From positions 4,676,347 through 4,740,346 of the forward strand of contig OZ024894.1 of the NCBI GenBank assembly GCA_964017195.1: a stretch of 64,000 nt of DNA, given 5' to 3'. The position numbers were made by a program, and so were the translations under genes. Of the stretch, positions 34,760 through 43,977 are shown piece by piece. The notes below the pieces were generated by a model that had not been told where the DNA came from, made no database searches, and worked only from the letters and a program-made list of their open reading frames with translations. The stretch comes from Siderastrea radians. Lineage: Eukaryota; Cnidaria; Anthozoa; Scleractinia; Rhizangiidae. Each line of letters starts with the position of its first letter. The stretch's first letter is position 1.

Positions 34760-37459
34760 TCTCTATCTACGAAAACGGTTTGATGTGGTCCAAATTTTGA
34801 CAAGTTGTAGTCGTTTTTTAGTTGCGGCTGTGCTATATTCGAATTATATTCAATTTCTCCAGAATTAAGTGTCCTCTCGAATTATAATCACGGACAGAGT
34901 ATAAATGAAGGAAAATTCCACCCTACGTACCTGTTCAACGAGCCAGTAGTCAGGCCATGCACCTCTCTGCGTCAAACGGATTTTGACAGCGGAAACTGTA
35001 CCGACTCCTCGATCGATTATCGTGAAAGACTTGACACTGAACAAAGAAATTAAAATAAGAAAATTAGCGTGTGGTGTAAAAATAACATAAAAAACTTGTT
35101 CCTCATACATTACTGTTTTATATAAGCACTTGGAAATTTATAAGAACACTCGAGAAGTGCGAGAATCACTCACCTGCTGCTCGTGCTTCTCTAAGCACTT
35201 CTCTCGTGGCTTAAAAATTCCCGCATGGTTATATAACTCAACAATGCACTCGAGGATTTTTTTTTCATTTAATGATTGATTATCTGTCTTTTTAGCACAA
35301 TATTCAAAGCACTTGCCTCTTTCTGTCAAACGGTCCTGGTAAATCATGAATTCTCGTCTGCGCTCCCCCTTGACCAACCAGGATGATTGACACCTTGTCG
35401 GTAGTTCCAGAATAACCAGTCGTTATAAAAACTTTGTAGACTGAAAAATCGAATGAAATCTCCCTACATCACACCATATCATGTCATGTCATATTATTAG
35501 AACTGTTATTATCACCATCACTGCCATTATTGAAGAGCGGTTTTTACTGAGTTTCCAATGTAATTCACGTTTTGCTTTGGTTTTGCTTGATTACGCTCTG
35601 TGATTGGTTAAAATAACTCGCTTCACTTTCTCAACCAATCAGATATGAAACTAAAAACATATTGACTTGCTTGCTCGTGCTGACGCGTTTTGCGCCTAAC
35701 GCAAATTCCACTTGTATTTGCTTCGAGTTCTGATTGGTTCAATGGGTTATTTGTGCCCGTTATGAAAACCACTCTTATATTAAATCACAGTAATTTACAA
35801 AATGCTTTTAAGCATCCAAATTGACAATCTTGCCTTTGCCCCTATAATTTTTTTCTTTTCCCTCTTTGTCTTCCCCATTTCCCAAACGGTGGATTTTGCT
35901 GAAACAAAAACAAACATTATGGCCAGACTTAATGCTTTTTATGTCGAGCATGTTACCCATGTGAAAATGTTTTAGGTTTGACCAGGAAGGGAAGGGAGAT
36001 TTTAGTGCTAGGCATTGATGTTTTAGGACAGATTTTGCCACGTTAACAGCAGAAACTCTCGTTCTTTTCGTCCTTCTATCCCTCAGCATCGAACCCCATC
36101 TCAAGCGAAGTGTTTTTCTCGCCACCTCCCCTGACTCTAACCAATGGGTTGCAACTGTTTGTTTACTTTCAAATTTCTATTAAAATCGTTTTTTTTTTCA
36201 TGGGCGTGGGTTGTCGCCCCACGTTTGATTCAAGTAAACCTGCCACATCCATGGCCAGATTTATCCAAGACAGTTTTTTACTTTTCTTTGTGCCTTGTTT
36301 AGATAATTGCAACTTAAGCACAACTTACGTTGAGAAGAACATGTCTTGATGTTAAATAATAAAGGTCTTTCGAGCCAACTTTTGAAATTTGAATGAATTT
36401 AGACAACGGTTGAACGGTTCTTGGTCTTCAATGAAGGATCATTATTTAAAACAAAAAATCAAACGACCTTAAATTTTAACAAAACTATTTTCATTATATA
36501 GGGGAAAGGCTAGCATCGTTTCCACAGTAATGCTATAAGAGCAATAACGTTACTTAAAGTAAATTATTTTGAGTAAATATACATTAAATAATTCACGACA
36601 TAAGGAAAACTGTCGTCTTTCTTTTGATTGAGAAAGGTTGACTTAACCGTTGCTACTTTCAATGTGTTAATTACAGCTATTTGAATTTCAAATTTCCTAA
36701 CAATTTTTGGTTGCTAAAGGTGTTAAACGTTGTTTTCAAGAATTTTAATTGACTGTCGCAAAATTTTAACAGAAACGTGGCTGTGACCATGGTTAGAGGG
36801 AATTTGGAAATATCAAGGATAATTGTACATTATACACAAGTCGGTAAAATTTTGTACAAATTCTGTACTTTTTGGCACGACAAAAAGCAAATATGGTGGG
36901 TTTTTTTTTTTAACTGGTTCTTTCTTCAGGTACCGGAGCACATTGTCCTTCTTTTGTTTGCGAGACATTGTAATTTGGTCCTATTTTGGAGTTGAATTGT
37001 TTTGTCTTTTGTTTCTTTTGTTTTACGTCATTCGTTCCCCGGTACTCACAGAAGGAACCAAAAAACCGATTACTTTATCTTGAAAGTACCATAATTATTC
37101 TATGATGAAGTTCGAAGGTAATTGGTCTTTTCAAAATTTAAACCGGTTATATTTATGAGAAGTAGAAAGTGATGTAACGCTTCTCCGTGAGGAAATTGTA
37201 CTTTGTGGATAATTTTACTGTGACGTCGAGATTGTAGTGTTGAAGAGTTGTAAAATAATCCCTTTCAAGCTGAACCATTTCTCTTGGGTCAGTTTGCGAT
37301 TAAACTACGAAAATTTTCTGTTTGGTCAAAAGCGTTTACCCACATTTCAATAGCATTAACTACAGCAATACTATCGTGTACATAATACTACGTACCAGTT
37401 GCAGCAACTACTTGTAGATTCAACAAGCCGAGAAGAACGAGAATTGGAGAGCGCTCCAT
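17393..37459 (-). CDS. Secreted PLAT-EGF-sushi-HYR-GCC-Ig mosaic protein, gene 2 (complete)
   Basis: Twenty-two exons give 3,096 nt and 1,031 residues. Order by residue: signal peptide 1-21, PLAT 22-125, EGF tail 126-141, EGF 142-183, 184-224 and 225-267, sushi 268-335 and 336-401, HYR 402-480 and 481-559, sushi-like 560-626, GCC2/GCC3 region 627-700 and 701-752, Ig 753-862, linker 863-877, GCC2/GCC3 878-932, Ig 933-1031. No transmembrane segment or lipid-anchor signal is visible, so the product should be secreted. All introns after exon 4 are phase 1; the two inside PLAT are phase 2 and phase 0. Intron 2 uses a GC donor. The stop falls at the end of the last Ig strand, just before a vestigial donor, so the C terminus may be secondarily shortened. 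The start is set by the signal peptide and by agreement with gene 1. Role is unknown; adhesion, matrix or immune recognition are possible. Confidence 0.87.
17700..17957. repeat. Diverged ~105-bp satellite units
   Basis: Two to three diverged units in the last intron of gene 2, interrupted by the inverted-repeat element at 17,958 and resuming at 18,371-18,680. Confidence 0.7.
17958..18370. mobile_element. ~413-bp inverted-terminal-repeat element
   Basis: Ends CAGGGGCGCCCAACG and TTGGGTGCCCCTG are inverted repeats. It interrupts a satellite unit. Flanks AAACCTC and AAATCTC may be a decayed target duplication. The size and ends suggest a non-autonomous hAT-like element; no ORF. Confidence 0.65.
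18371..18680. repeat. ~105-bp satellite units
   Basis: About three units, the first two well conserved (CACAGGAAAGTACTGCTCAG). They lie in the intron between exons 22 and 21. Confidence 0.8.
18814..18939 (-). CDS. Gene 2 exon 21: Ig N-half
   Basis: 126 nt, phase 1-1. B-strand cysteine in [14 protein letters not shown] and the C-strand tryptophan in VSWRFTED. Donor GTACGT. Confidence 0.82.
19327..19491 (-). CDS. Gene 2 exon 20: GCC2/GCC3 domain
   Basis: 165 nt, phase 1-1. Pattern [20 protein letters not shown] then [17 protein letters not shown] is the ephrin-receptor-like cysteine-rich module. Confidence 0.85.
19574..19618 (-). CDS. Gene 2 exon 19: 45-nt linker exon
   Basis: Small phase 1-1 exon between TTACAG and GTAGGA, encoding [14 protein letters not shown] after a split Asp codon. 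It has no cysteine and links Ig to GCC2/GCC3. Supported by splice sites and frame only, so it could be optional. Confidence 0.6.
19914..19975. repeat. CATT/CACT tetranucleotide microsatellite
   Basis: ATTC and ACTC tetranucleotides in tandem within the intron between exons 19 and 18. A related shorter run lies at about 24,518-24,550. Confidence 0.9.
19987..20036 (-). repeat. ~50-bp repeat carrying a vestigial splice donor (intronic copy)
   Basis: About 100 bp past the exon 18 donor. Matches 17,342-17,390 next to exon 22, showing that the two Ig units and their flanks share an origin. Confidence 0.7.
20141..20335 (-). CDS. Gene 2 exon 18: Ig C-half
   Basis: 195 nt, phase 1-1. Encodes [20 protein letters not shown], the D-F strands with the DxGxYxC-type motif, then a longer tail [11 protein letters not shown]. 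Donor GTGAGT. Confidence 0.85.
20847..20981 (-). CDS. Gene 2 exon 17: Ig N-half
   Basis: 135 nt, phase 1-1. B-strand cysteine in [18 protein letters not shown], with the C-strand tryptophan. Same split within the Ig fold as exons 21/22. Confidence 0.85.
21194..21349 (-). CDS. Gene 2 exon 16: GCC2/GCC3 domain
   Basis: 156 nt, phase 1-1. [16 protein letters not shown], then [19 protein letters not shown], a full ephrin-receptor-like cysteine module. Confidence 0.85.
21987..22130 (-). CDS. Gene 2 exon 15: GCC2/GCC3 domain
   Basis: 144 nt, phase 1-1. [20 protein letters not shown] then [16 protein letters not shown]. Ends SWSCR at a GTGAGT donor. Confidence 0.85.
22497..22836. mobile_element. 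~340-bp foldback element
   Basis: The halves 22,497-22,650 and 22,690-22,836 are inverted, imperfect copies (both contain GGAAAA-C-AGATCTTAGCA-like text and end in CTTAAG-A-CAG/GCACCGTCTTAAG). It sits in the intron between exons 15 and 14. Confidence 0.65.
22860..22937 (-). CDS. Gene 2 exon 14: cysteine-rich lead-in
   Basis: 78 nt, phase 1-1. Encodes [19 protein letters not shown] and FTGC, continuing into exon 15. Cysteine spacing suggests the start of the first GCC2/GCC3 region. Confidence 0.75.
22985..23270. repeat. GCAACTTG-rich inverted repeats
   Basis: Many CAACTTGC / GCAAGTTG and GTTGCGAGAC / GTCTCGCAAC motifs in both orientations. Related to the element at 13,960-14,237. Confidence 0.6.
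24585..24785 (-). CDS. Gene 2 exon 13: sushi-like domain
   Basis: 201 nt, phase 1-1. Six cysteines (RCQLP, KCDS, WCTRTC, ICSS, HCV) with tryptophans and a DGTW / DGIW repeat. Most like a sushi domain with extra spacing; assignment less certain than exons 9-10. Confidence 0.78.
25644..25753. mobile_element. Foldback MITE with CTCGGCTGCGCCTCG apex
   Basis: AGAGTGTTTCATCA and TGATGAAACACTCT are perfect inverted ends. Inner arms ATCCAAAC...and GTTTGGATAT match, and the apex CTCGGCTGCGCCTCG is shared with 12,834-12,925. Confidence 0.78.
25812..25979. mobile_element. ~168-bp inverted-repeat MITE
   Basis: GAACCCTTTTCACAGTTAAC and its near complement GTTTACTGTGAAAAGGGC bound the element. Inner arms GGATGTGAGGCAATTT and AATTGCCTCACATCC match almost perfectly. 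Confidence 0.78.
26276..26512 (-). CDS. Gene 2 exon 12: HYR domain 2
   Basis: 237 nt, phase 1-1. [10 protein letters not shown] start, then [13 protein letters not shown] and [20 protein letters not shown], closer to the canonical HYR core (A.D.SGN...C.F.V.V) than HYR 1. Confidence 0.87.
27368..27604 (-). CDS. Gene 2 exon 11: HYR domain 1
   Basis: 237 nt, phase 1-1, same length as gene 1 exon 11. [18 protein letters not shown] and [17 protein letters not shown]. Several substitutions lie between the middle and the last strand. Confidence 0.87.
27952..28149 (-). CDS. Gene 2 exon 10: sushi/CCP domain
   Basis: 198 nt, phase 1-1. [29 protein letters not shown] and [13 protein letters not shown] are canonical sushi elements. 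Confidence 0.87.
28677..28860. repeat. CTTTCC / CTCTA pentanucleotide microsatellite
   Basis: About eleven TTTCC units grade into TTTAC, CTCTA and CTTTA pentanucleotides directly beside exon 9. Gene 1 retains only a short CTTTA stretch there. Confidence 0.9.
28909..29112 (-). CDS. Gene 2 exon 9: sushi/CCP-like domain
   Basis: 204 nt, phase 1-1. [18 protein letters not shown] and [14 protein letters not shown], nearly the same as gene 1. Confidence 0.85.
29857..30000. repeat. (GAT)n and (GTT)n microsatellites
   Basis: GAT/GAC array 29,857-29,955 followed by GTT array 29,963-29,992; the TTG-rich tract continues imperfectly to about 30,260. Confidence 0.9.
30290..30418 (-). CDS. Gene 2 exon 8: EGF domain
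   Basis: 129 nt, phase 1-1. [13 protein letters not shown] start; ends before GTATGT donor. Same boundaries as gene 1 exon 8. Confidence 0.86.
31537..31659 (-). CDS. Gene 2 exon 7: calcium-binding EGF
   Basis: 123 nt, phase 1-1. [18 protein letters not shown] and [19 protein letters not shown]. Confidence 0.88.
32626..32751 (-). CDS. Gene 2 exon 6: calcium-binding EGF
   Basis: 126 nt, phase 1-1. [18 protein letters not shown] and [18 protein letters not shown]. Confidence 0.88.
32930..33045 (-). mobile_element. tRNA-derived SINE-like element (paralogous copy)
   Basis: Minus-strand A-box TAGCTCAGTGGTTACA and intact B-box GGGTTCGATTTC, better kept than the gene 1 copy at 6,525-6,635. Confidence 0.6.
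33239..33322. repeat. GCT/GTT microsatellite
   Basis: GTTGCC, GCTGCT and GTTGTT runs at the site matching the gene 1 GTT array. Confidence 0.85.
33457..33504 (-). CDS. Gene 2 exon 5: C-terminal EGF piece
   Basis: 48 nt, phase 1-1. [15 protein letters not shown], the same residues as gene 1. Confidence 0.82.
33750..33831 (-). CDS. Gene 2 exon 4: PLAT C-terminal part
   Basis: 82 nt, phase 0 to phase 1. [19 protein letters not shown], the last PLAT strands. Confidence 0.84.
34390..34759. repeat. Degenerate minisatellite and (ATT)n
   Basis: Imperfect ~50-bp CGCAGTTRYA...CCCAAATTT units to 34,680, then a perfect ATT array at 34,716-34,759. Same place as 8,540-8,927 in gene 1. Confidence 0.75.
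34931..35036 (-). CDS. Gene 2 exon 3: PLAT middle part
   Basis: 106 nt, phase 2 to phase 0. [19 protein letters not shown] and WPDYWLVEQ. Donor GTACGT. Confidence 0.86.
35110..35230. mobile_element. Decayed hairpin element
   Basis: CACTCGAGAAGTGCGAGAAT and the complementary GCACTTCTCTCG surround CTGCTGCTCGTG. It lies in the PLAT intron where gene 1 has its SINE, so the two copies gained different insertions. Confidence 0.5.
35317..35440 (-). CDS. Gene 2 exon 2: PLAT N-terminal part
   Basis: 124 nt, phase 1 to phase 2. [26 protein letters not shown] donor, the same GC-AG intron as gene 1. Confidence 0.86.
35658..36608. other. ~950-bp segment absent from the gene 1 block
   Basis: Flanking sequence is contiguous in gene 1 (around 9,878). 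Within it no convincing coding region is seen; the 35,808-36,125 minus and 36,110-36,349 plus frames lack recognisable domains. It could be an insertion here or a deletion in gene 1. Confidence 0.5.
37396..37459 (-). CDS. Gene 2 exon 1: signal peptide
   Basis: 64 nt. [20 protein letters not shown] is a clear hydrophobic leader; an in-frame ATG further up (37,570) adds a non-leader stretch and is less likely. Confidence 0.83.
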
Positions 37460-37542
37460 TTTTTGATACGATCGCTCTACAACCAAATGGCCCGTTGGTT
37501 GAATGTCAGTTGGAAGTTTGTAACGACAGAGGACGCGTATGC

Positions 37543-37552
37543 CTTTAAATAC
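37543..37552 (-). promoter_or_regulatory. Candidate TATA-like box, gene 2
   Basis: GTATTTAAAG 84 bp upstream of ATG, shared with gene 1. The following ~15 bases toward upstream (TTCGTTGGTTTT) are also conserved. Confidence 0.35.
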
Positions 37553-38019
37553 AAAACCAACGAACGTCAAATTGAAATATTCGAATGATAATCAACTGTT
37601 GAACATCAGCCAATCAGAACCTTTAAAATAATCAAAGTGTCGAACCTTTTGGGAAAAGCGTGAAAAACGGACCAATGCTGATGTAACTGACCATGTTTAG
37701 ACGAGACAATAGAGCATGTTAAAATAGAAACTGTATGTTTATACACTTTCAGAAGATTTCCTAAGCTTTTTACGCATTTGAAACCAGTGCAGGTTTTCTG
37801 TATTTTGGGGTTGAGTAGAGGCGTGGCACCTCTCCCATAAAATATCAATTTTTAAACAACATTTACTTTACGCTACTCATTGTCTCCTCTCAGTTCAGGG
37901 CTTATTGGCTACCGAATCTTAGGTTTAAACGAGTCGAAGTACAGAACTTGACCAAATTTTCAAAATTACTCTGCTTGCAGAGAATTGAAAAATATATGGT
38001 AACTCTAAAAAGTGCTGCT

Positions 38020-38345
38020 TAGTAGCTTTCATCCACAAACTCAAAAGTGAGAACCACCTCGAACAGCATAATAAACAGCACCACAGGAAAGTACTGCTCA
38101 GTATTTTTCATTTGAATGGTCACACTTTAGGATCTCATCCACAGACTCCAAAGTTGGAACCACCTTGTACAGCATATTAAACAGCACCACAGGAAAGTAC
38201 TGCTCAGTAGCTTTCATTTGAGTGGTTACACTTAAGGATTTCACCCACAGACTCAAAAGTTGGAACCACCTTGTACAGCATAAGAAACAACACAACAAGA
38301 AAGTACCGCTTAATGGCTTTAATTTTAAAGGCCACACTTAAAATT
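38020..38345. repeat. ~105-bp satellite, about 3 units
   Basis: Same array position as 10,906-11,750 upstream of gene 1 but with fewer units, showing copy-number change after duplication. Confidence 0.85.
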
Positions 38346-39519
38346 TCTGCCAAAATAATAACGTTTGCATGCCACATAGTTTAACTCTGGAGAGAGGTAC
38401 ATCAACTGTAACCATAGTTAATAAAAGAATAAGAGAATAAATAAAAGAATCTGGTTATGAAGCTTAGCTAAGTCCTTTGTTTTATGTTTTTGTTACCGTT
38501 TATAGCCTTGACCGTGCACAAACTACAATAGGTTTTGAATTTTGCATGAGCAACAAACCAATAAAAATTTCACTGTTAAGTTATTCAGCCATAGTGTGCG
38601 AACGCAAAACAAAAGATTGTGCACGGTCGTAGCACTTTCAACATAAATTGCCGCACTTTTGTTATGGCCTTTGAAACTTGCAAGGTTTCATAACCAGTCC
38701 CTCGACTAACTATGCCGTAAACGATCTCATTTTCGTTTTGAGACATTGGACTGGCATGGAGCGAAAGAACTCGTCAACTAATTGAATTCGCTATAATCAT
38801 TTTGTTTTCTTCGTCTAGAAATTTTTAGCTCAAAGAGCGCTACACAGATGAAATTGTTAGGTCACTGTGATGAAAACTGGCATTGCTGGAGGCAAATAGT
38901 TAAATAGTTAACAAAAAATAGCCAAGGATTTCACTGTAGACACAGACAAAAAGGTCATTAGCTTTCGCACCGTACCAATCACCACATTTGAACAGCCGAT
39001 TGCTATGTTCACTTCACAAGAAAACGTGTGCTTAATTGTTGACCACACCTTTCTAATTACTACAGGGACGAACTTTAAACTAGGCTACGTAGCCTTGTTA
39101 ACAACCTTAAAATGAATTGGAAATGTAAAATCCAGTTGTAAAAAGGGTACTATCGGTGAAGTTCGTTTTATAGTAGTTTTCTTCAGTACGAACATGTTGA
39201 CATGTAATGACTAGGTTTATTTCTATAGTTTTCTGAAGGCTTTAAAGTGTAAAGCTTTTATCGAAGATTTAGAATGTTACTACAGTTGCTGTAATTAGTT
39301 TTTAATGAACAAATAAATAGAGACCGAGTAGCCAATGAGAAAGCTACCCGGGAAATTACATACTTGGCCTCTGGGTTCATCCAATTTTCGTACCTTATAA
39401 GAAAAGTCCATCGCCTTTGAACAGCTGTCTATATGTTTAGTTTATGTCTCCAGACTTGTGACTTCATTAATCTTTTACTGTCAAAAGTGCACGAATGTGC
39501 AAATTTGCCAAAAGTTTTA

Positions 39520-40674
39520 CAGAGTGGCCACCATGGAAAGCTGACGTTTCGAGCGTTAGCCCTTCGTCAGAGCGAATCGACGAAGGGCTAATGCAGGGTT
39601 CAATTCTACCTGTTACCATCCCCCCCCGGGCACACCCCCGGGGATTTGCAATTTTTTTCTTACTTGGCGGTCTATTCCCCACCCCCGGGCACGTAGAAAG
39701 AGACAATTCCCCACCCCCGGGACTCCTCATCGACCACAAATACGTTGTTTTGTGTTCAAAATAGATTTCCGTACAATAGCACAACCAGACGTTTTGACAA
39801 GAACTTAAACGCTTTTGTAGAGTTTACTGAACGAAGGATATTACATAGTATTAAAAAACATGGACACTGCATTGAAAAAGAAAACTGAAGAAAAAAGTCT
39901 AACCGCACTGGCATTCGACTGGCGAGTAAAGAAAAGTTCTTCACCGCGTGTTTTATTCTAAATATAGCACATGCACAAAAGAGGTCCGGTGAGCAAATTG
40001 ATGACAGCATTTTAAAGGAGTTTTTCTTAGCTTGTTTCACAAGAACACTGGACTGAGATCTCTGTTTAATATAAAGCCGTGCATCTGTTTCATACAAATA
40101 CACTGAAGAAATATTTCTATGTTTGTGATGAACACCACGTCCATCCATTCAGTCAAGTACGCATCAAACGCTCCTTCGTTTAACAATTTATAATAAACGT
40201 GCCTTTGAATACAGATTTTAATTCCGAGAGATTATTCTTCTCCAACCAGTCTGCTACAAATTCAAGAGATTTTCCCTGGAAATAGGCAGTCTTCTCTAGG
40301 CGGTCCGGCGCCATTGTGTCAACTGAGAAGTGATAAGCTAGTGACGTGCTTCACAAGAAAAACGAGAAGTTATTTTCGATTTGCCCCGCCCCCCTACCCC
40401 GGGGACAAAACCGTTTCAAACAATTCCCCACCCCCGGGCCCGAAGGGCTGGACTTGTCCCGGGGGTTGCCCGGGGGGGGATGGTAACAGGTAAAATTGAA
40501 CCATGCATAACGCTCGCGCTGACAAGGGCTAACACTCGAAACGTCAGCTTTCAATCTCTTTCTGTGGCCAATTTACCTTATCAACTCATTTGATAAATCC
40601 AAACTGATTTTGTGTTTCACTGCCCCACCGACGCAGCACCCCAGTGTCTTTAGAAACTAAAATCACCTTATTTT
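39520..40674. mobile_element. ~1.15-kb inverted-repeat element
   Basis: The left end (GTGGCCACCATGGAAAGCTG, ACGTTTCGAGCGTTAGCCC, GGTTCAATTCTACCTGTTACC) is inverted at the right (GGTAACAGGTAAAATTGAACC, AACACTCGAAACGTCAGC, TGTGGCCA). C-rich CCCCACCCCCGGG blocks lie inside both arms. The gene 1 block is uninterrupted at the matching place (about 13,880). The 130-residue minus frame at 39,756-40,148 has no domain I recognise, so the element is treated as non-autonomous. Confidence 0.7.
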
Positions 40675-40749
40675 TTAATGAAGTGACAACATAAAAATTT
40701 GGAAAACCAACTTATTTATGAAACATCTCATTTTCTGTAGTCACATTTA

Positions 40750-41038
40750 AAGGCCAAATAATACGGCCACATTTTTGTGTCTCGTGCCACGCAAAATAAT
40801 AATAATAATGTTGCGTTGCAAGTTGAGATTGTTTGTTTCGCATAAAGTAATGAGCCCCTTGCTCAACAAATTTTCACATTTGAAAACAGAGAGGAACCGA
40901 CGTAAACTTATTGCAACATGAAAATTTGTTGTGCGAAGAGGGGGCAGTACGAGCAACAATTAATCTCAACTTGCAACGCAGTATTTAAATTGTTGCGCGA
41001 CAAGTTGCATGAAAATGTTGCCGATATTACTTGGCCTT
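40750..41038. mobile_element. Inverted-repeat MITE, GCAACTTG-rich (paralogous copy)
   Basis: Same family and position as 13,960-14,237; ends AAAGGCCAAAT and ACTTGGCCTT. Confidence 0.65.
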
Positions 41039-41099
41039 AAGGATTACATCCGCAAAATCAAAAGTAAGACAAACCACGTCAGTTGTACAGAAAAATAAG

Positions 41100-41493
41100 C
41101 AGTAACGCAGGAAACTAATTCTCAAAAACTTTTATTTGAATGATCACACTACAGGTTTTAATCAACAGTCTCCAATGTTACACTAACCACTGTCAGTGTA
41201 ACAAAGAGTAACATAGGAAAGTACTGCTTCACAGCTTTTATTTGAGTGGTCAGTGTATGGTCTCACTTCAAGATTGAATCCACAAACTCAACAGAATTTA
41301 TAGAAACACCTTGCACATTATATAAATAAGCAGTACCACAGGAAAAGACTGCTAACTGGATCTCATTGAGTGGTAACCAAAGTTAGAACCACCTTTTACA
41401 GCGCAATAACAGTACCACAGGAAAGTACGGATAAGTAGCTCGCATTTGAATGATCACACTTCAGTTTTCGTCGACAGGCTTAAATCTAGAGCG
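41100..41493. repeat. Diverged ~105-bp satellite
   Basis: Three to four diverged units bridging the large duplicated block and the second tandem array. The start of each unit of the second array (ACCTTATACAG, CATTACCACAGGAA) is itself derived from this satellite. Confidence 0.7.
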
Positions 41494-42078
41494 ACCTTAT
41501 ACAGAATAACAAACATTACCACAGGAATTGAAAGTGCGTACCGCTCAGGACTAGCAGTTTTATCGTGCTTCCTGAAAAGTTTAAAACCATCTAGAACTTG
41601 GACTAATGAAATCCTCGGTCTCTTCTGTGAATCACGACAAGGAATTGAAGCGAATGAAGCAAAGTTCGAGATCGTTCAACAGTTAATACTCAAAACAAAA
41701 AGCATATTGAACAACGTATTTGTTAGCACCAGGATACTGAATTACCTAAATCGTTTTAATTAATTCTTTTGCCGTTCAACATGTTTTTTGCTGCTTAAAG
41801 GAACAGAGTCCGTTCTGTTTCGTTCAACAACGTTCAAGATGTTGAATAAGCCTTTTTCAAAATTCGACATGGCATGTATGATAAACAGTTCAACATGTTT
41901 TAGACATCAGTCGCAACATTTTTGATCCCGGCTTTAAAGGAAACAACTTCAATTACTAAGTTCAAGATTGTGATTAAGGATAACAAACGTTTGGAGGAAA
42001 CTATTTTTATCCGTTGTTTAAGTTCTCTCTTTCCTTCTTTAGTCGGGTTTGTTTCAATAACAACAGTCAATTCACCTT

Positions 42079-42502
42079 ATCTATTTATTCTCTATTGCTG
42101 ATCAGTCAGCGATTCTCCAATGGATCTTAATAGTAATCGGACAAAGAGCTGTAGGACATATTTCTCGATCCTTTCTTCAACGATTCGTAACTTTCTTTTT
42201 TTGTAGTTGGTGGTGTTAGGCTCAACGGCTTATTTTTAGTCATTTTTACATCCGCAAAAATATTTCCTTTTAAGGGTGAAACGTAAACACCTAGCAACAC
42301 CGTTTCGATTCCATTGAAGGCACATTGAGCCTAACGCCACCAACTACAAATACAGAAAGTTACGAATCTTCGAAGAAATGATCAAGAAATATGTTTCACA
42401 GTTCTTTGTCTGATTACTATGAGTTTTTTTTTTTTTTTTGAGTTTTCATAGTCTCTACTGGAGTACCCCTGACTGATCAGCAATAGAGAATAAATAGACA
42501 GG
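42079..42502. mobile_element. ~420-bp foldback element, unit 1
   Basis: TCTATTTATTCTCTATTGCTGATCAGTCAG-like ends are inverted, and inner arms GTAGTTGGTGGTGTTAGGCTCA and TGAGCCTAACGCCACCAACTAC match. Same element in unit 2. Confidence 0.75.
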
Positions 42503-43977
42503 GAGAAATGTCAAACGCCAGTCTTGCCTGGCTCCTTAGTGATAGATCGCGATAGACCGGCATAACTCGAGGAAAATATTTGAAATCCATTGTTTACAAT
42601 GCAAATGTCAAAGTGGCAGAAAAAAATCGTTCCATTAAACACGAAACGGACTCTCTAAATTTACCTTCTGTTGACTTTGAAAATTCTTTTTTAATCGATA
42701 TTATGAGACAATGGTGATACTTGTACACAGTGTTGATTTCTATCATCTCATGCGAAGAAAAGATGAAACGAAGAAAGTCTATCTCCCTTAAATTTTGAAG
42801 TCATTTTTCAGATCAACCACAGGTGCATTGCCACAGGTGCCAGTGCCTTACATTATTTATTTAATCCGATTCTTTTCTAATGCATTTAAAACTAAAATGA
42901 ACCTATCTGGACCAAATAAACTTTCAGATCTCCTGAAAGTATAACACGGAAAACAAGAATCGACCAAAAAGGATTTGCTATTACTGCATTAATAAACTGA
43001 TTCGTGTGGACGTTTTACAGCATTCCAAATGGCCTTTCTCTTTATAACCTGCAGCGTCTCACGTACTGATTTCGACGTAAAGGTGACATCATCGGGTGTA
43101 TCCCGCAGGAAACAATCACATCCGTTAAGGGAGGCAATAACAAGGCTGTGTATAGCCTGCGAACAAAGAGGCGTATCTGGCTAAGAAACGACAGCGAAAA
43201 ATAAGTCTGTGCGCGTGTTGGCACGCTAGGTTGCGCAAGCATTATAAAAAACTTTAAGTACAGGCAACTTCTACTTATGGCAAAAAATTTCCACTTTGCT
43301 GTATGTGTACAGACCCTCAAGGTTGCCAAATAAGGTTGTTAATCGTAAATGATTCTTGATTATTGAAAATCGTTTTCGATTTTTGTGCTCGATACAAAAG
43401 CAGCCGGCTGGCGTTAGTCACCGGACTTGAAAACTAAACAATCATTTCAATATTTACAATAGAAACGTACTCGCAAGGGATTGCCACCATGATGGAGTAG
43501 AGTACTTATTTGTGGAAGATAGTCGAAAAGGGAAGGCTCTTATATCAAAGTTTCACAGGGACCCCACTCCCAAAGGGATCTCATGGAGGTGGTCTCAAGA
43601 GAGGGGTCTCAGATATACAATTGACAGTATATTAAACAAGGTGAAGCTCTTCTTCCATTGTTTCTTCAAATGATAGACATGAACTTGGGCATTCTTAGTG
43701 GTGAAAAAAAAGGAAATTTCCCATTTTTTGAAATTCCACCTACGCTAATCATACGATTTTACCTTAAATGACCAGCTAGTTGGTCTAAGGATTCGCGCCC
43801 TCTTTTATTTTCCTTGTTGCTATTTCGTAATCGCTGTCAGCCTAGCTATAATTATGTTTCAATTCCAACATTCACTCACATTTTAGTGAGTTCTATTTCC
43901 AAGAGCGAAGAGATCTTAAACTCAGTCTAACTTTAGAGAAAAAAGATATTGTTCATCTTGCGTATTGTTCTTCCACG

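Noticed and set aside
39756..40148. 130-residue minus frame inside the inverted-repeat element
   Set aside because: No transposase motif, biased toward hydrophobic and Cys residues, no partner exons.
41446..41763. 105-residue plus frame at the start of the second array
   Set aside because: Partly satellite; units 2 and 3 do not keep the frame and no motif is seen.
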